A DNA stretch of 64,000 bases from Anaeromyxobacter dehalogenans 2CP-1 (GCF_000022145.1 NC_011891.1:1-64000); one strand, 5' to 3'. Positions 36,184-45,676 are shown, counted from the stretch's first letter. Program-made: numbers and translations. Notes: generated from the letters alone by a model not told the origin.

Positions 36184-37569
36184 TCACTCGTCGTCCGTCA
36201 GCCGGGCGCGCGCCGCGACGATCACCATGTGCAGCGCCTTGTGCGCGTCCTTGTCCAGCACGCCGTCCGACCGCACGGTCAGGACCGCCGCTCGGAGCTG
36301 CTCGCGCGCCTCGGGGTCGAGCGCCAGCACGACCTCGCGGATCGCGAGGAGGCCGGCGCGGTCGTACTTCTCGTAGAACTTCCGGTACTCCGCGACGAGC
36401 TTCGCCGCGCCCTGATCGCGCTGCGGGCGCGCCGCCAAGCTCGCGTGGGCGAGACCGGCCACGTTCGAGGCGGCGTACTGGTCCCGGGTCCAGATCGTCA
36501 CGTTGACGATCGGCACCGAGCCCCACTTTCCCGCGCACGCCGACCCGCCCTCGCTGTGGGGCAGGTACCTGCGCCCCCGCAGCACGTGGATGGTCGTGAT
36601 CAGCTCGGACGCGCCCGGCCCGGCCGCGTCGGCCCACTGCGCGTCGGTGCCGTCGTCGGCCGTGCCTGAGACGGTCTGAGGGGTGCAGATCCTCGGATCG
36701 GGCAGCGCGGGCGACGGCGCGGCCACCTCGTTCTCGACGAGGTTGTTGTTCGACAGGTAGCAGTCCTGGCTGGGATCGGACCGCGTGAACGGCGCGGGGA
36801 TGGGATAGGAGGCGACGTACATCTCGATGCCGTCGTCGGGCGCGACCTGCTCCTCCTCGAACCGCGCCGGATCCGCCATGTCGGCGACCGAGATGAAGAG
36901 GCCGTACCAGTTGAGGGGATTGAAGGGATCCGTGATCACGCCGGCGACGCTGACGGCCATGGTCAGCGTGCCGAGGAAGTCGGAGCCGAAGAACCCGGCG
37001 TACAGCGACTCCCCGGGGTCGTCGAGCGGCCGCGTCACCCAGAGGCCCAGGTGCACGTCGTCGTGCCGCGGGGTGCACTCGCCGCCGAGGGGCGGCGGCG
37101 GGCACACCCACGACTGCACCCCGCGCACCACCCAGCCGACCCGGCTCTGCTCGACGCGGCCGGCGCGCTCGTTCCACGAGAACACCATCTCGTACGGGCG
37201 CGTCACCGTATTGACGTAACCCTCGGTGTACGCCTCCGGCGGAACGCCCGGGATGACCGCCGGGACGCCCACCGGCGCGAAGAAGAACGCCTTCGCCGTG
37301 AGGCGATCCCGGTCCAGGACGTCCGCCAGCGTCGTGCCGACCTGGTACTGGTCGCCGTACGCGGTGGAGGTGGCCTCGGTGTGCTCGATGCGGTACGGCG
37401 TCAGGTTCAGGATCCGGACGACGACCGTCCGCGCGATCCCATCGTACGTGACGAGATCCGTCTGCATCTCCCCGGCGGTGCCGTAGGGGAAGTAGTTGGT
37501 CTGCGCGGTCGCTGCGAGCGGCAGCAGGATCGCCAGCGTCAGGACGTGCAGCCTCGAGGTGCGGCTCAC
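36184..37569 (-). CDS. unknown secreted protein (461 aa)
   Basis: The product has a signal peptide (MSRTSRLHVLTLAILLPLAATAQ) and a large beta-rich mature part with scattered Cys (SWVCPPPPLGGECTP, SQDCYLSNNN, RICTPQ) and many aromatic residues. The last 90 residues are helical and charged (KLVAEYRKFYEKYDRAGLLAIREVVLALDPEAREQL). GTG 37569 follows GGAGGAG. No family was recognised; the downstream secreted gene is probably its operon partner. Confidence 0.65.
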   Translation of the reverse strand: MSRTSRLHVLTLAILLPLAATAQTNYFPYGTAGEMQTDLVTYDGIARTVVVRILNLTPYRIEHTEATSTAYGDQYQVGTTLADVLDRDRLTAKAFFFAPVGVPAVIPGVPPEAYTEGYVNTVTRPYEMVFSWNERAGRVEQSRVGWVVRGVQSWVCPPPPLGGECTPRHDDVHLGLWVTRPLDDPGESLYAGFFGSDFLGTLTMAVSVAGVITDPFNPLNWYGLFISVADMADPARFEEEQVAPDDGIEMYVASYPIPAPFTRSDPSQDCYLSNNNLVENEVAAPSPALPDPRICTPQTVSGTADDGTDAQWADAAGPGASELITTIHVLRGRRYLPHSEGGSACAGKWGSVPIVNVTIWTRDQYAASNVAGLAHASLAARPQRDQGAAKLVAEYRKFYEKYDRAGLLAIREVVLALDPEAREQLRAAVLTVRSDGVLDKDAHKALHMVIVAARARLTDDE

Positions 37570-37973
37570 GGCTCCTCCCTTCTCGCGGTGCGCTGCGACG
37601 AGGCTCCGGGCGAGCGAGTGGCGCGCGGGGAGCGTCGCGCTGGCGGGCGAACGGCGACACCGTCACGGCGATGTTCCGCGCATTCACGTCGCGACGCCTG
37701 TGGTACGCGGTCTCGCGCGGGCGCATTACGTCCACCGGAGGTGCGCCGTCGGGACGTGGCACCGCGCCGGAGCGTGGAGCGAGCGGGCGGCCACCGAGCT
37801 GGCCGCGCGCGGGTCGCCTCGAACGGCCGCGGCCCCCATCCTGGCCGGGGAACGCCCCGGCGCGGCGAGCATATGCGCCGGACAGGCCCGCTCGCGCGAA
37901 TGCTGGCGTCGCCTCCGGCGTCCGGCCGGAGCGCACCAGCGACGGAGCTCGGACCTCGTCACGAGGCAGGGAC
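37570..37973. other. 404-bp divergent intergenic region
   Basis: No gene is supported. It lies between the divergent secreted-protein and histidine-kinase genes and should contain both promoters, but no clear promoter, operator or repeat was seen. Confidence 0.4.
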
Positions 37974-39617
37974 ATGGCGAGCCCGGGTCCAGACCGTCGG
38001 TCGAGGCGGTTCCTGTTCGGCGGTTACGTGGTCGTCGTGGCGAGCTTCATCGCCGCCTCGGTCTACACCGCGGAGCACATCCGGGAGATCGACGTCGCCT
38101 CCGACGAGATCGCCCGCGACGCCATGCCGACGATCCGGTGCCTGGCCGAGGCGCGCCACCTCCTCGGCCAGTTCGAGATCGAGTCCGCGGCGTTCGCCGC
38201 CGTGCCCGTCACGCCGGCCGCGCGCGCCGCCGCCGAGGCGCCGCTCCGCGCGCTCGCGGAGCAGGTGGGCGTCTACCTCGCGCTGCCGCTCTTCCCGGGC
38301 GAGCGGCCGTTCTGGGAGGACGTGCGGCGCGGGACCTCCCGGTTCGTGGGCGCGGCGAACCGCATGCTCGGGCAGGCGGACGCAGGCGACGCGCGGCTCG
38401 CGAGGGAAACGTTCCTCCGCGAGGTCCGGCCCGCGGCGGCACACCTGCACGAGCTCCTGTCCCGCGACCTCGACTTCAACGCCCGCAACGGCAGCCAGCT
38501 CGCCGAGCACATCAAGGCCGTGCGCGCGCGAGGGCTGTGGCTCAGCCTCTCGCTGGGCGTCCTCTGCGGCGGGATCGCGCTGCTGGCCGGGCGGGTCGTC
38601 GCCGGTCAGCTCCGCCGCCACGACGCGCTCGTGAGCGAGCACGAGCGCATGATGGAGGAGCGCGCCGGCGAGCTGGAGGCGTTCGCGGGACGGGTCGCGC
38701 ACGACATCATGAACCCGACCGCGAGCGCGCAGCTCGCGATCGACCTCGAGCTCCGGCGCCGGCAGGCGGCGGGCGAACCCGCGGGCGAGGGCCTCGAGCG
38801 CGCGCGGCGCAGCCTCCGGCGGATCCAGACCCTGGTCGCGGGGCTGCTCGGGTTCGCCCGGGCCGGGGCACGGCCGGAGCCGGGCGCTGCCGCGGACGTC
38901 GTCGAGGTCGTCCACGACGTCGTCTCGGGCGCGGAGGCACGGGCGACCGAGGCGGGCATGACGGTGGGCGCGGAGCTCGTGCCGGGCACCGTCGCCTGCG
39001 CGAAGGGCGTCCTGACCAGCCTGGTGGCGAACCTGGTGGACAACGCCATCAAGTACGCGCGGCGGGACGGGCGGGTCGTGATCCGCGCCGCCCCGGACGC
39101 CGCGGCGATCCGCGTCGAGGTCGAGGACGACGGGCCCGGCCTCCCGCCGGATCTGGGCGACCGGGTCTTCGAGCCGTACGTCCGCGGCGGCGCCGGGGAC
39201 GTGCCGGGGCTCGGCCTCGGGCTCGCCACGGTCAAGCGGCTCGCCGAGGCCCACGGCGGGCACGTCGGCGTCCGCTCCGAGCCAGGCCGGGGAACCACCT
39301 TCTGGTTCGAGCTCCCGCGCGCGGCGGCGGTGAGCGAGCTGCGTGGATCGCGCGCGGGTAGCCGGCCGGCACACCGGGCGCGGACGTGGCTCAGAGGTCC
39401 GCGTAGATCTCGAGGACGTTGCCGTCGGGATCGCGGAAGAACAAGGTGCGGTGGCCCCAGGGCTGATCCGTCGGCGGCGAGACGATGGGCACCTCCAGGC
39501 GGCGCAGCTCCTCGGCGCAGGCGTCCACCGCGGAGGGCGCCACGCGGAACGCGAGCTGGACCGACAGCGCGCCCTCGGGCGTGGGCGGGTCGTGGAACAG
39601 GCCGCCGCGCTGCGTGA
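37974..39617 (+). CDS. membrane sensor histidine kinase
   Basis: The core has a membrane helix (about residues 14-34), a periplasmic helical sensor region, a second helix (about 186-208), a dimerisation domain with phospho-acceptor His243 (RVAHDIMNPTASA), and an ATPase domain. The ATPase boxes are NLVDNAIKYAR (N), EDDGPGLPPDLG (G1) and GLGLGLATVKRLAEAHGGH (G2). The core ends near residue 450; the remaining 97 residues are Arg-rich, antisense to the VOC gene and perhaps not genuine. ATG 37974 is used. No cognate response regulator is adjacent. Confidence 0.8.
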   Translation: MASPGPDRRSRRFLFGGYVVVVASFIAASVYTAEHIREIDVASDEIARDAMPTIRCLAEARHLLGQFEIESAAFAAVPVTPAARAAAEAPLRALAEQVGVYLALPLFPGERPFWEDVRRGTSRFVGAANRMLGQADAGDARLARETFLREVRPAAAHLHELLSRDLDFNARNGSQLAEHIKAVRARGLWLSLSLGVLCGGIALLAGRVVAGQLRRHDALVSEHERMMEERAGELEAFAGRVAHDIMNPTASAQLAIDLELRRRQAAGEPAGEGLERARRSLRRIQTLVAGLLGFARAGARPEPGAAADVVEVVHDVVSGAEARATEAGMTVGAELVPGTVACAKGVLTSLVANLVDNAIKYARRDGRVVIRAAPDAAAIRVEVEDDGPGLPPDLGDRVFEPYVRGGAGDVPGLGLGLATVKRLAEAHGGHVGVRSEPGRGTTFWFELPRAAAVSELRGSRAGSRPAHRARTWLRGPRRSRGRCRRDRGRTRCGGPRADPSAARRWAPPGGAAPRRRRPPRRAPRGTRAGPTARPRAWAGRGTGRRAA

Positions 39618-39780
39618 GCACGAGCAGGTTGGAGCCGACGCGGAACTCGACCCAGCCGGGCCCGAGCTCGCGCGCGATGGGGAAACCCATCACCTCCGCA
39701 TAGAATCGGCGCATTCGCTCGGGGTCGCGCGCGAACAGGACGGTGTAGTCGAGCTGGCGGATGCTCTGGAGCGCGGTCAT
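39391..39780 (-). CDS. VOC (glyoxalase/bleomycin-resistance) family protein
   Basis: The 129-residue protein has the VOC beta-alpha-beta fold: LDYTVLFARDPERMRRFYAEVMGFP, WVEFRVGSNLLVL, LAFRV, TLFFRDPDGNVLEIYADL, with a terminal metal-ligand Glu. It could bind a small molecule or isomerise one; the substrate is unknown. It is divergent from the MmyB-like regulator with 34 bp between starts, so that regulator is likely to control it. Confidence 0.85.
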   Translation of the reverse strand: MTALQSIRQLDYTVLFARDPERMRRFYAEVMGFPIARELGPGWVEFRVGSNLLVLTQRGGLFHDPPTPEGALSVQLAFRVAPSAVDACAEELRRLEVPIVSPPTDQPWGHRTLFFRDPDGNVLEIYADL

Positions 39781-39814
39781 CGGTGCACCTCGGGGACGGC
39801 GTGGTGGAGGCGGG

Positions 39815-40717
39815 ATGGTGATGCCGGCGAGCGTCGCGAAGAAGGTGCCCGCGGATGCGGGTGGTGGCACCACCACCCTCGCGGCGAGGGCGCTCGGGGA
39901 CTTCCTGCGCCGGATGCGGTCGCGCCCGGCGCTGGCGGTCGCGGGCGGCGGGCGCCGGCGGGTGACCGGGCTCCGCCGCGAGGAGGTCGCGGTCGCCGCG
40001 AACATCAGCATCACCTGGTACACCTGGCTCGAGCAGGGACGTCCGGTGCGCACCTCGCGGCGCACGGTGCGCGCCCTCGCCCGCGCGCTGCGGCTCGGGG
40101 AGGCGGAGGCGGCGCACCTGGCGCGCCTCGCCGACGCGGTGGCGACCGCCGCGCCGCGCTGGCGGCGGACGGCGCAGGCCTCGCCGGCGCTGCGCGCGAT
40201 GGTGGACGGGTTCCGGGACGCGCCCGCGTACGTGGTGAACGGGCGCTGGGACGTGCTGCACGCCAACGCGGCCGCCGGGACCGTGCTCGGATCGTTCGAG
40301 GCGACCCCCGGCGTCACCGACAACGTGCTGGCGCGCCTCTTCCTCGATCCGGGCTGGCGCGAGCGCTTCCTGGACTGGGAGGCGGTGGCGTCCTCCGCGG
40401 TGGCGCAGTTCCGGGCGGCCGGTGGGCGCCTGGTGGCGCACCCGGACTGGAACGCGTTCGTGGCGGACCTCGCCGCGCGCAGCCCCGAGTTCGCGCGGGC
40501 GTGGGAGTCCCACGCCCTCGCCGACCCGCACCTCCGGCGCAAGCGGCTGGCCGGCCCGGGCGGCGAGCCGCTGGAGCTGCTCTACGCCTCCTTCGCGCCG
40601 GAGGGCGAGCCGGAGGACGTCCGGGTGGTGCTCTACGTGCCGGCGGACGACGCGGCGCGCGGGGTCCTGGCGCGGGCGCTGCGGCCGGCCGGCCCGCGCC
40701 GGCGCCCCGCACGGTGA
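39815..40717 (+). CDS. XRE/MmyB-like transcriptional regulator
   Basis: The 300-residue protein has an N-terminal helix-turn-helix of the actinobacterial MmyB type (LGDFLRRMRSR, RRVTGLRREEVAVAANISITWYTWLEQGR). A C-terminal ligand-binding domain follows (APAYVVNGRWDVLHANAAAGTVLG, FLDPGWRERFLDWE, LLYASFAPEGEPEDVRVVLYVP). ATG 39815 follows GGAGG. It is divergent from the VOC gene. Confidence 0.85.
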   Translation: MVMPASVAKKVPADAGGGTTTLAARALGDFLRRMRSRPALAVAGGGRRRVTGLRREEVAVAANISITWYTWLEQGRPVRTSRRTVRALARALRLGEAEAAHLARLADAVATAAPRWRRTAQASPALRAMVDGFRDAPAYVVNGRWDVLHANAAAGTVLGSFEATPGVTDNVLARLFLDPGWRERFLDWEAVASSAVAQFRAAGGRLVAHPDWNAFVADLAARSPEFARAWESHALADPHLRRKRLAGPGGEPLELLYASFAPEGEPEDVRVVLYVPADDAARGVLARALRPAGPRRRPAR

Positions 40718-40793
40718 GCGCCCCGGCGCGACGCCGGGCGGGCAGACGGCGCGCCTTGGCAGGGAACGCGGCGGTGCGCTAGATCCTCCCGCC

Positions 40794-42320
40794 ATGGCCA
40801 GCGCCGAGACCGCGATCCGCCCGACCCGGGCCGAGAACTTCTCCGAGTGGTACCTCGAGGTCATCAAGGCCGCCGATCTCGCCGAGAGCTCGACCGTCCG
40901 CGGCTGCATGGTGATCAAGCCGTGGGGCTATGCGCTCTGGGAGCACGTGCAGCGGGTGCTGGACGGCATGTTCAAGGCCACCGGCCACGTGAACGCCTAC
41001 TTCCCGCTGTTCATCCCGCTGTCGCTGCTCGAGAAGGAGGCCGCGCACGTCGAGGGGTTCGCGAAGGAGTGCGCGGTGGTCACCCACCACCGGCTCGAGG
41101 CCCGCGACGGGAAGCTGGTGCCGGTGGGCGAGCTCGAGGAGCCGCTCGTCGTGCGGCCGACCTCGGAGACCATCATCGGGGAGAGCTTCGCGCGCTGGGT
41201 GCAGAGCTACCGGGACCTGCCGCTGCTCATCAACCAGTGGGCGAACGTCGTCCGCTGGGAGATGCGGACCCGGATGTTCCTGCGCACGGCCGAGTTCCTG
41301 TGGCAGGAGGGCCACACGGCGCACGCCACCGAGCAGGAGGCGATCGACGAGACCATGCAGATGCTCGGGATCTACGCCCGCTTCGCCGAGGAGTGGATGG
41401 CGCTGCCGGTGGTCCAGGGCGAGAAGACCGCGAGCGAGCGGTTCCCGGGCGCGGTCCGCACCTACTGCATCGAGGCGATGATGCAGGACCGCAAGGCGCT
41501 GCAGGCCGGCACCTCGCACTTCCTCGGCCAGAACTTCGCGAGGGCCTCGGGGATCCAGTTCCAGGACGAGAAGGGCGCGCTCACGCACGCCTGGACCACG
41601 TCCTGGGGGCTCTCCACCCGGATGATCGGCGCGATGATCATGACCCACGGCGACGACGACGGCATGGTGTGCCCGCCGCGGCTCGCGCCGCAGCAGGTGG
41701 TGATCATCCCGGTCATCCAGAAGCCGGAGGTCCGCGAGCAGGTGCTGGCGTGGTGCGCCGAGCTGAAGCGGGAGCTCGAGGCCCAGAGCTACGCGGGCGC
41801 CCCGGTGCGCGTCCACCTCGACGCGCGCGACGTCCAGGGCGCGAAGAAGTCCTGGGAGTGGATCAAGAAGGGCGCGCCGATCCGGCTCGAGGTCGGCCCG
41901 AAGGACATCGAGAAGGGCGCGGTGTTCATGGGCCGCCGCGACCGGAAGCCGAGGGAGAAGCAGAGCGTGCCGCGGGGCGAGCTGGTCGCCGGGGTGGGCG
42001 CGCTGCTGCAGGAGATCCAGGACGCGCTGCTAAGGCGCGCGCGGGCGGTGCGCGCCGAGCACACGCGGCCCATCGACACGAAGGACGAGTTCTACGCGTA
42101 CTTCACGCCGCCCGCGACCGTGCGGCCCAACGATCCCACGCCCATCCACGGCGGGTTCGCGCTCGCGCACTTCAGCGGGGATCCGGCGGTCGAGGCCCGC
42201 ATCAAGGAGGACCTCGGCGTCACGGTGCGCTGCATCCCGCTCGAGCCGGGCGAGCCCGGCACCTGCCCGTTCACGGGGCAGCCGAGCCCGAAGCGCGTGG
42301 TCTGGGCGAAGTCGTACTGA
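40794..42320 (+). CDS. proS: prolyl-tRNA synthetase (eukaryote/archaeal-type)
   Basis: The 508-residue class II synthetase charges tRNA-Pro. Its motifs are RPTSETIIGESFARW, LLINQWANVVRWEMRTRMFLRTAEFLWQEGHTAH (motif 2), and HGDDDGMVCPPRLAPQQVVIIP (motif 3), followed by an anticodon-binding domain and a C-terminal extension ending in Tyr (VVWAKSY). There is no inserted editing domain, which marks the short, eukaryote-like ProRS type rather than the long bacterial one. Confidence 0.95.
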   Translation: MASAETAIRPTRAENFSEWYLEVIKAADLAESSTVRGCMVIKPWGYALWEHVQRVLDGMFKATGHVNAYFPLFIPLSLLEKEAAHVEGFAKECAVVTHHRLEARDGKLVPVGELEEPLVVRPTSETIIGESFARWVQSYRDLPLLINQWANVVRWEMRTRMFLRTAEFLWQEGHTAHATEQEAIDETMQMLGIYARFAEEWMALPVVQGEKTASERFPGAVRTYCIEAMMQDRKALQAGTSHFLGQNFARASGIQFQDEKGALTHAWTTSWGLSTRMIGAMIMTHGDDDGMVCPPRLAPQQVVIIPVIQKPEVREQVLAWCAELKRELEAQSYAGAPVRVHLDARDVQGAKKSWEWIKKGAPIRLEVGPKDIEKGAVFMGRRDRKPREKQSVPRGELVAGVGALLQEIQDALLRRARAVRAEHTRPIDTKDEFYAYFTPPATVRPNDPTPIHGGFALAHFSGDPAVEARIKEDLGVTVRCIPLEPGEPGTCPFTGQPSPKRVVWAKSY

Positions 42321-42353
42321 TGGGGCGAGCGGTCCGGGCGGCGTGACCCGAGG

Positions 42354-42875
42354 TCACGGCCGCGCCGGCGCCGTGGGCGCGACCCCCTCCACCCGCGTCT
42401 TGCCGTCCGGGTCCACCTCGAGGCGGACGCGCGGCTCCCCCTGCGCATCGCGCAGCACGATGCTCGCCACGCCCTTCTCGACGCCGAGCGTGATCCGCTC
42501 CTTCCAGTCGTGCCGGAACGTGATGCTGGGCTCGCCCTTCACCAGGCCCACGCACATCGCCTCGTACGCGTCCTTGATGTCGAAGCAGAGGCCGCGGATG
42601 TCCACCGGCTCGAGCATGCCGAGGCCCGCCACCTCGTAGCCGTCCTGGTCCATGAACTGGATCCCGAACGCGTCCACCGCGCGGCGCTCGGCGCCCTTGG
42701 GCGGCGGCAGCGGCGCCCCGATGCGCAGGCGCGGCTGGCCGCGGGCGTCCACCACGGTCAGCTCGCGGACGGTGAGCGACTGCGGCGGATCGCGACCCGC
42801 CTCGCGCGCGCCGGCGCAGGCGGTGACGAGGGAGACGGCGAGGACGACGGGTGCGGCTCGGGATGCCAGGTGCAA
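42354..42875 (-). CDS. small lipoprotein of unknown function
   Basis: The 173-residue product has a lipoprotein signal (LAVSLVTACAG). TTG 42875 is chosen after an AGGAG site. The mature part has repeated short beta segments of the form [LI]xVxDxxGxPRxRI (VVDARGQPRLRIG, VLRDAQGEPRVRLEV). Similar repeats are common in predicted cell-envelope proteins of this group. It runs convergently to proS. Its role is unknown. Confidence 0.65.
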   Translation of the reverse strand: MHLASRAAPVVLAVSLVTACAGAREAGRDPPQSLTVRELTVVDARGQPRLRIGAPLPPPKGAERRAVDAFGIQFMDQDGYEVAGLGMLEPVDIRGLCFDIKDAYEAMCVGLVKGEPSITFRHDWKERITLGVEKGVASIVLRDAQGEPRVRLEVDPDGKTRVEGVAPTAPARP

Positions 42876-42963
42876 GGGCGGCTCCTCGGAGGCCAGGGGT
42901 GGGCCGCCGCATCATTCCGCGGACCTCACGCGGAGTCACGGTGCCGCTCGGGGCCGGCGGAGG

Positions 42964-43577
42964 TCAGCGCTCCCGCGGGAACGCGTCCGCGACGAGCGCC
43001 TCGGCCTCCGCGAGCCAGGCGGCGCGCTCGGCGTCGGTGCTGGTCACGACCACGGAGAACGTCCGGCGCCGGACGTCCTTCACGCCGCACAGGTCGAGCA
43101 CGCACCGGCGCCAGATCGCGTCGAGCGGGTCGCCGAAGGCCTCCCGCTCGCGCGCGAGCGGCGTGTTGGAGGTGTTGAGGATGACGGCGGTCCTGGCGCG
43201 CAGGAGCCCCACCGGCACGCCCTCGCCCGAGTCGCCCTCCCGGAACGCGTACGCGACGCCGGGCCGGACCACGCGATCGATCCAGCCGGTGAGGATCGCG
43301 GGCGGCTGACCCCACCAGTTCGGGTGGACGACCACGATTGGACGACCACGATCCCGCCCGCCGAGGCGAGCGCGTCGCAGTGGTCGCGGAGCCAGCCCGG
43401 GAGCGGCGCGTCCCTCGGGATCTCGGGCCCGGGCAGGACCGGGTCGAAGCCCTCCGCGTAGAGATCGCGCAGGGTGACCTCGTGCCCGGCGCGCCGCGCC
43501 GCCCGGCACGCGGCGTCGGCGAGCGCATGGTTGAGGCTGGCGCGGTCGGGGTGGGCGAGGAGGACGAGGAGGTTCAT
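42964..43577 (-). pseudogene. flavodoxin-type NAD(P)H quinone oxidoreductase, frameshifted
   Basis: The N-terminal frame reads MNLLVLLAHPDRASLNHALADAACRAARRAGHEVTLRDLYAEGFDPV (Flavodoxin_2 family). The second frame resumes with HPNWWGQPPAILTGWIDRVVRPGVAYAF, which belongs to the same family. They are joined at a tandem duplication (43326-43353) that adds 14 bases. Removing one unit gives a continuous 199-residue protein. The enzyme would have reduced quinones with NAD(P)H via FMN; as read here it is truncated. Confidence 0.85.
43326..43353. repeat. 14-bp tandem duplication causing the frameshift
   Basis: GGACGACCACGATT (43326-43339) is followed directly by GGACGACCACGATC (43340-43353), identical at 13 of 14 positions. 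The insertion falls in the conserved strand-loop GIVVVHPNWWG. Confidence 0.9.
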
Positions 43578-43668
43578 CGCGGAGGCTCCGAGGCGGCGCG
43601 GCGTCGGCCAGGGCGCGCACGCTACCATCGGCGCGGGAGCCGCGGGGACGCATCGTCGTCGGGCGCGA

Positions 43669-44658
43669 TCACGCCGCGTCGCGCCGTCCCGCGGGGGCCT
43701 CGGCGCCCAGGATGGCTCGCGCGGTCGCGGCCACCGCCTCGGCGGCGGGGGTGGGCTCGACGGAGAACGCGGCGCGGAAGCGCCGGTCGTCGGGGACGTA
43801 CGGCACCTTCCACTGGTAGGTCATCTCCACCGCGGCGCCGAGCGTCGGGTCGAGGAGGCCGCCCACCCGCAGCAGCCAGTCGGGGACGATGCGGAGCCGG
43901 GCGGGCCGGCCGAGCGCGGCGCCGACCGCCTCCACCAGGCCGCGGGTGCTGCCGGTCCAGGAGACGGGCAGGTGCCACGCCCTCCCGAGCGCGGCCTCGT
44001 GCGTGCCGAGCACCGCGAGGCCGCGCGCGACGTCGGCGACGTAGGAGTACGCGTGCGGCAGGTCGGGGTCGCCGAACGCCTCGAACGGCTTCCCGGCGCG
44101 GAGCCGCGCCGCGAGCCGGTCGCCGAGCAGCGCGGCCGCGCCGGCGCCGGGGCCGAAGAAGTCGGAGGCCCGGCCGGTGGTCGCGCGCAGGTCGCCGCGG
44201 GCGTGGGCCTCGAGCAGCTCGCGCGCCAGGAGCGCGCGCAGCTCGCCCTTGTGGCTGCAGGGCGCGAGCGGCGCGTCCTCGTCGAACGGCGAGGCGGCCG
44301 GCCGCCCGTACATGTACAGGCAGTCGAGCGCGACGAGGCGCGCGCCGGCGCGAGCGGCGGCGTCGCGGATCCCTCGCCGGAGCGGGACGAGCAGCTCGTC
44401 CCAGCGGTGGTAGTCGGGCGGGTTGGTGCAGTCGTAGACCACGTCGGCGCCGCGGCACGCCTCGCCCGCGAACAGCGGGTCGGCGGCGTCGCCGCTCAGC
44501 CACCGCAGGCCGGGGAGCTCCGGTCCGGGCGGGCCGCGCCGGATCAGGCGGACCCGGTGGCCGAGGGCGAGCAGCTCGCGCGCGAGGCGCCGGCCGACCT
44601 GGCCGGCGCCGAACACGACGTGCAGCTCGGGGGGGACGAACGGATCGGGGCGGGGCAT
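43669..44658 (-). CDS. NAD(P)-dependent epimerase/dehydratase family protein
   Basis: The 329-residue extended short-chain dehydrogenase has an N-terminal Rossmann motif (VVFGAGQVGRRLARELLALGH), a DVVYDCTNPPDYHRWDELL segment and LYMYGRP in place of the usual YxxxK. Substrate-domain segments such as YSYVADVARGLAVLG follow. The altered active site suggests an atypical member. It is divergent from a LysR regulator (79 bp between starts), which probably controls it. Confidence 0.8.
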   Translation of the reverse strand: MPRPDPFVPPELHVVFGAGQVGRRLARELLALGHRVRLIRRGPPGPELPGLRWLSGDAADPLFAGEACRGADVVYDCTNPPDYHRWDELLVPLRRGIRDAAARAGARLVALDCLYMYGRPAASPFDEDAPLAPCSHKGELRALLARELLEAHARGDLRATTGRASDFFGPGAGAAALLGDRLAARLRAGKPFEAFGDPDLPHAYSYVADVARGLAVLGTHEAALGRAWHLPVSWTGSTRGLVEAVGAALGRPARLRIVPDWLLRVGGLLDPTLGAAVEMTYQWKVPYVPDDRRFRAAFSVEPTPAAEAVAATARAILGAEAPAGRRDAA

Positions 44659-44737
44659 GCGGGCTCCTCTCGAGCGGAAGCCTACGGCCCGCGAAAACGC
44701 GGTGCACGCGGCGAATTCGCCGGGTAGCCTTGCGGAC

Positions 44738-45676
44738 ATGCAAAGGCCTCCGCCCGCCCCGCCCGCCGCCGCGCTCGACTGGGACCACGCGCGCGTGCTC
44801 CGGGCGCTCCTCGAGGCGCGCTCGCTGTCCGGCGCGGGGGCGCGCCTGGGCGTGAACGCCTCCACCATCTCCCGGCGGCTCACCGCCCTCGAGGCGGCAC
44901 TCGGCGCGCGCCTGTTCGACCGGACCCCGGACGGCGTGCTCCCCACCGCGCTCGCCGAGTCGCTCGGGCCGCACGCCGAGGCGATGGAGCGCGCCGCGAA
45001 CGCGCTCGCCCTGGCGGCGCAGGGGCGCGAGCTGGCGGCCGAGGGCGAGGTGCGGCTCACCGCGGCGCCGGGCGTCGCCGAGTACCTGCTCGCCCCGGCC
45101 CTGCCGCGCCTGCTCGCGGCGCACCCGGGACTGCGCCTGGCGCTCGACGCCACCATCGGCTACGCCGACCTCACCCGGCGCGAGGCGGACCTGGCCATCC
45201 GCGGCGTGCTGCCCGCGTCCGGCGACCTCCTGGCGCGGAAGCTCGGCACGGCCACCGGCGGCGTGTTCGGCGCGCCGCGCCAGGCCCGCGCGCTCGGCAC
45301 GCTGCGCAGCCTCGACGCGGCGCGCTGGATCACCTGGGGCGAGGACCTCGCGCACCTCGAGCTCACCCGCGCCGTCCTGGATCACGTGCCGCCCGAGCGG
45401 ATCGCGCTCCGCACCAGCCACATGGGCACGCAGATGGCGGCGGCGCGCGCCGGGGTGGGGCTGGTGCTCGCCGACCGCAACATGGCGCTGGCCTGCGGCC
45501 TCGCCGAGGTCCGCCTCGCGCCGGCGGCCCGCCGCCAGCTGCCCTCCGCGCGCGCGGGCGACCTGTGGCTGGTGGTCCACCGGGCGCTCCGCGAGGTGCC
45601 GCGGGTGGCGGCGGTGTGGGACTTCGTGCTCGAGGAGGCCCGGCGGCTGGGGTTGAGCCCCGGCCACGGCACGTGA
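44738..45676 (+). CDS. LysR-family transcriptional regulator
   Basis: The 312-residue protein has the N-terminal winged helix (LDWDHARVLRALLEARSLSGAGARLGVNASTISRRLTALEAALGARLFDRTPDG) and a substrate-binding domain (EVRLTAAPGVAEYLLAPALPRLLAAHPGLRLAL, READLAIRG, GVGLVLADRNMA). It is divergent from the epimerase gene, the classic LysR arrangement. The inducer is unknown. Confidence 0.9.
   Translation: MQRPPPAPPAAALDWDHARVLRALLEARSLSGAGARLGVNASTISRRLTALEAALGARLFDRTPDGVLPTALAESLGPHAEAMERAANALALAAQGRELAAEGEVRLTAAPGVAEYLLAPALPRLLAAHPGLRLALDATIGYADLTRREADLAIRGVLPASGDLLARKLGTATGGVFGAPRQARALGTLRSLDAARWITWGEDLAHLELTRAVLDHVPPERIALRTSHMGTQMAAARAGVGLVLADRNMALACGLAEVRLAPAARRQLPSARAGDLWLVVHRALREVPRVAAVWDFVLEEARRLGLSPGHGT

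Noticed and set aside
37726-37973. Possible short genes in the 404-bp gap before the histidine kinase
   Set aside because: The products are Arg/Ala/Pro-rich with no ribosome-binding site or family signal.
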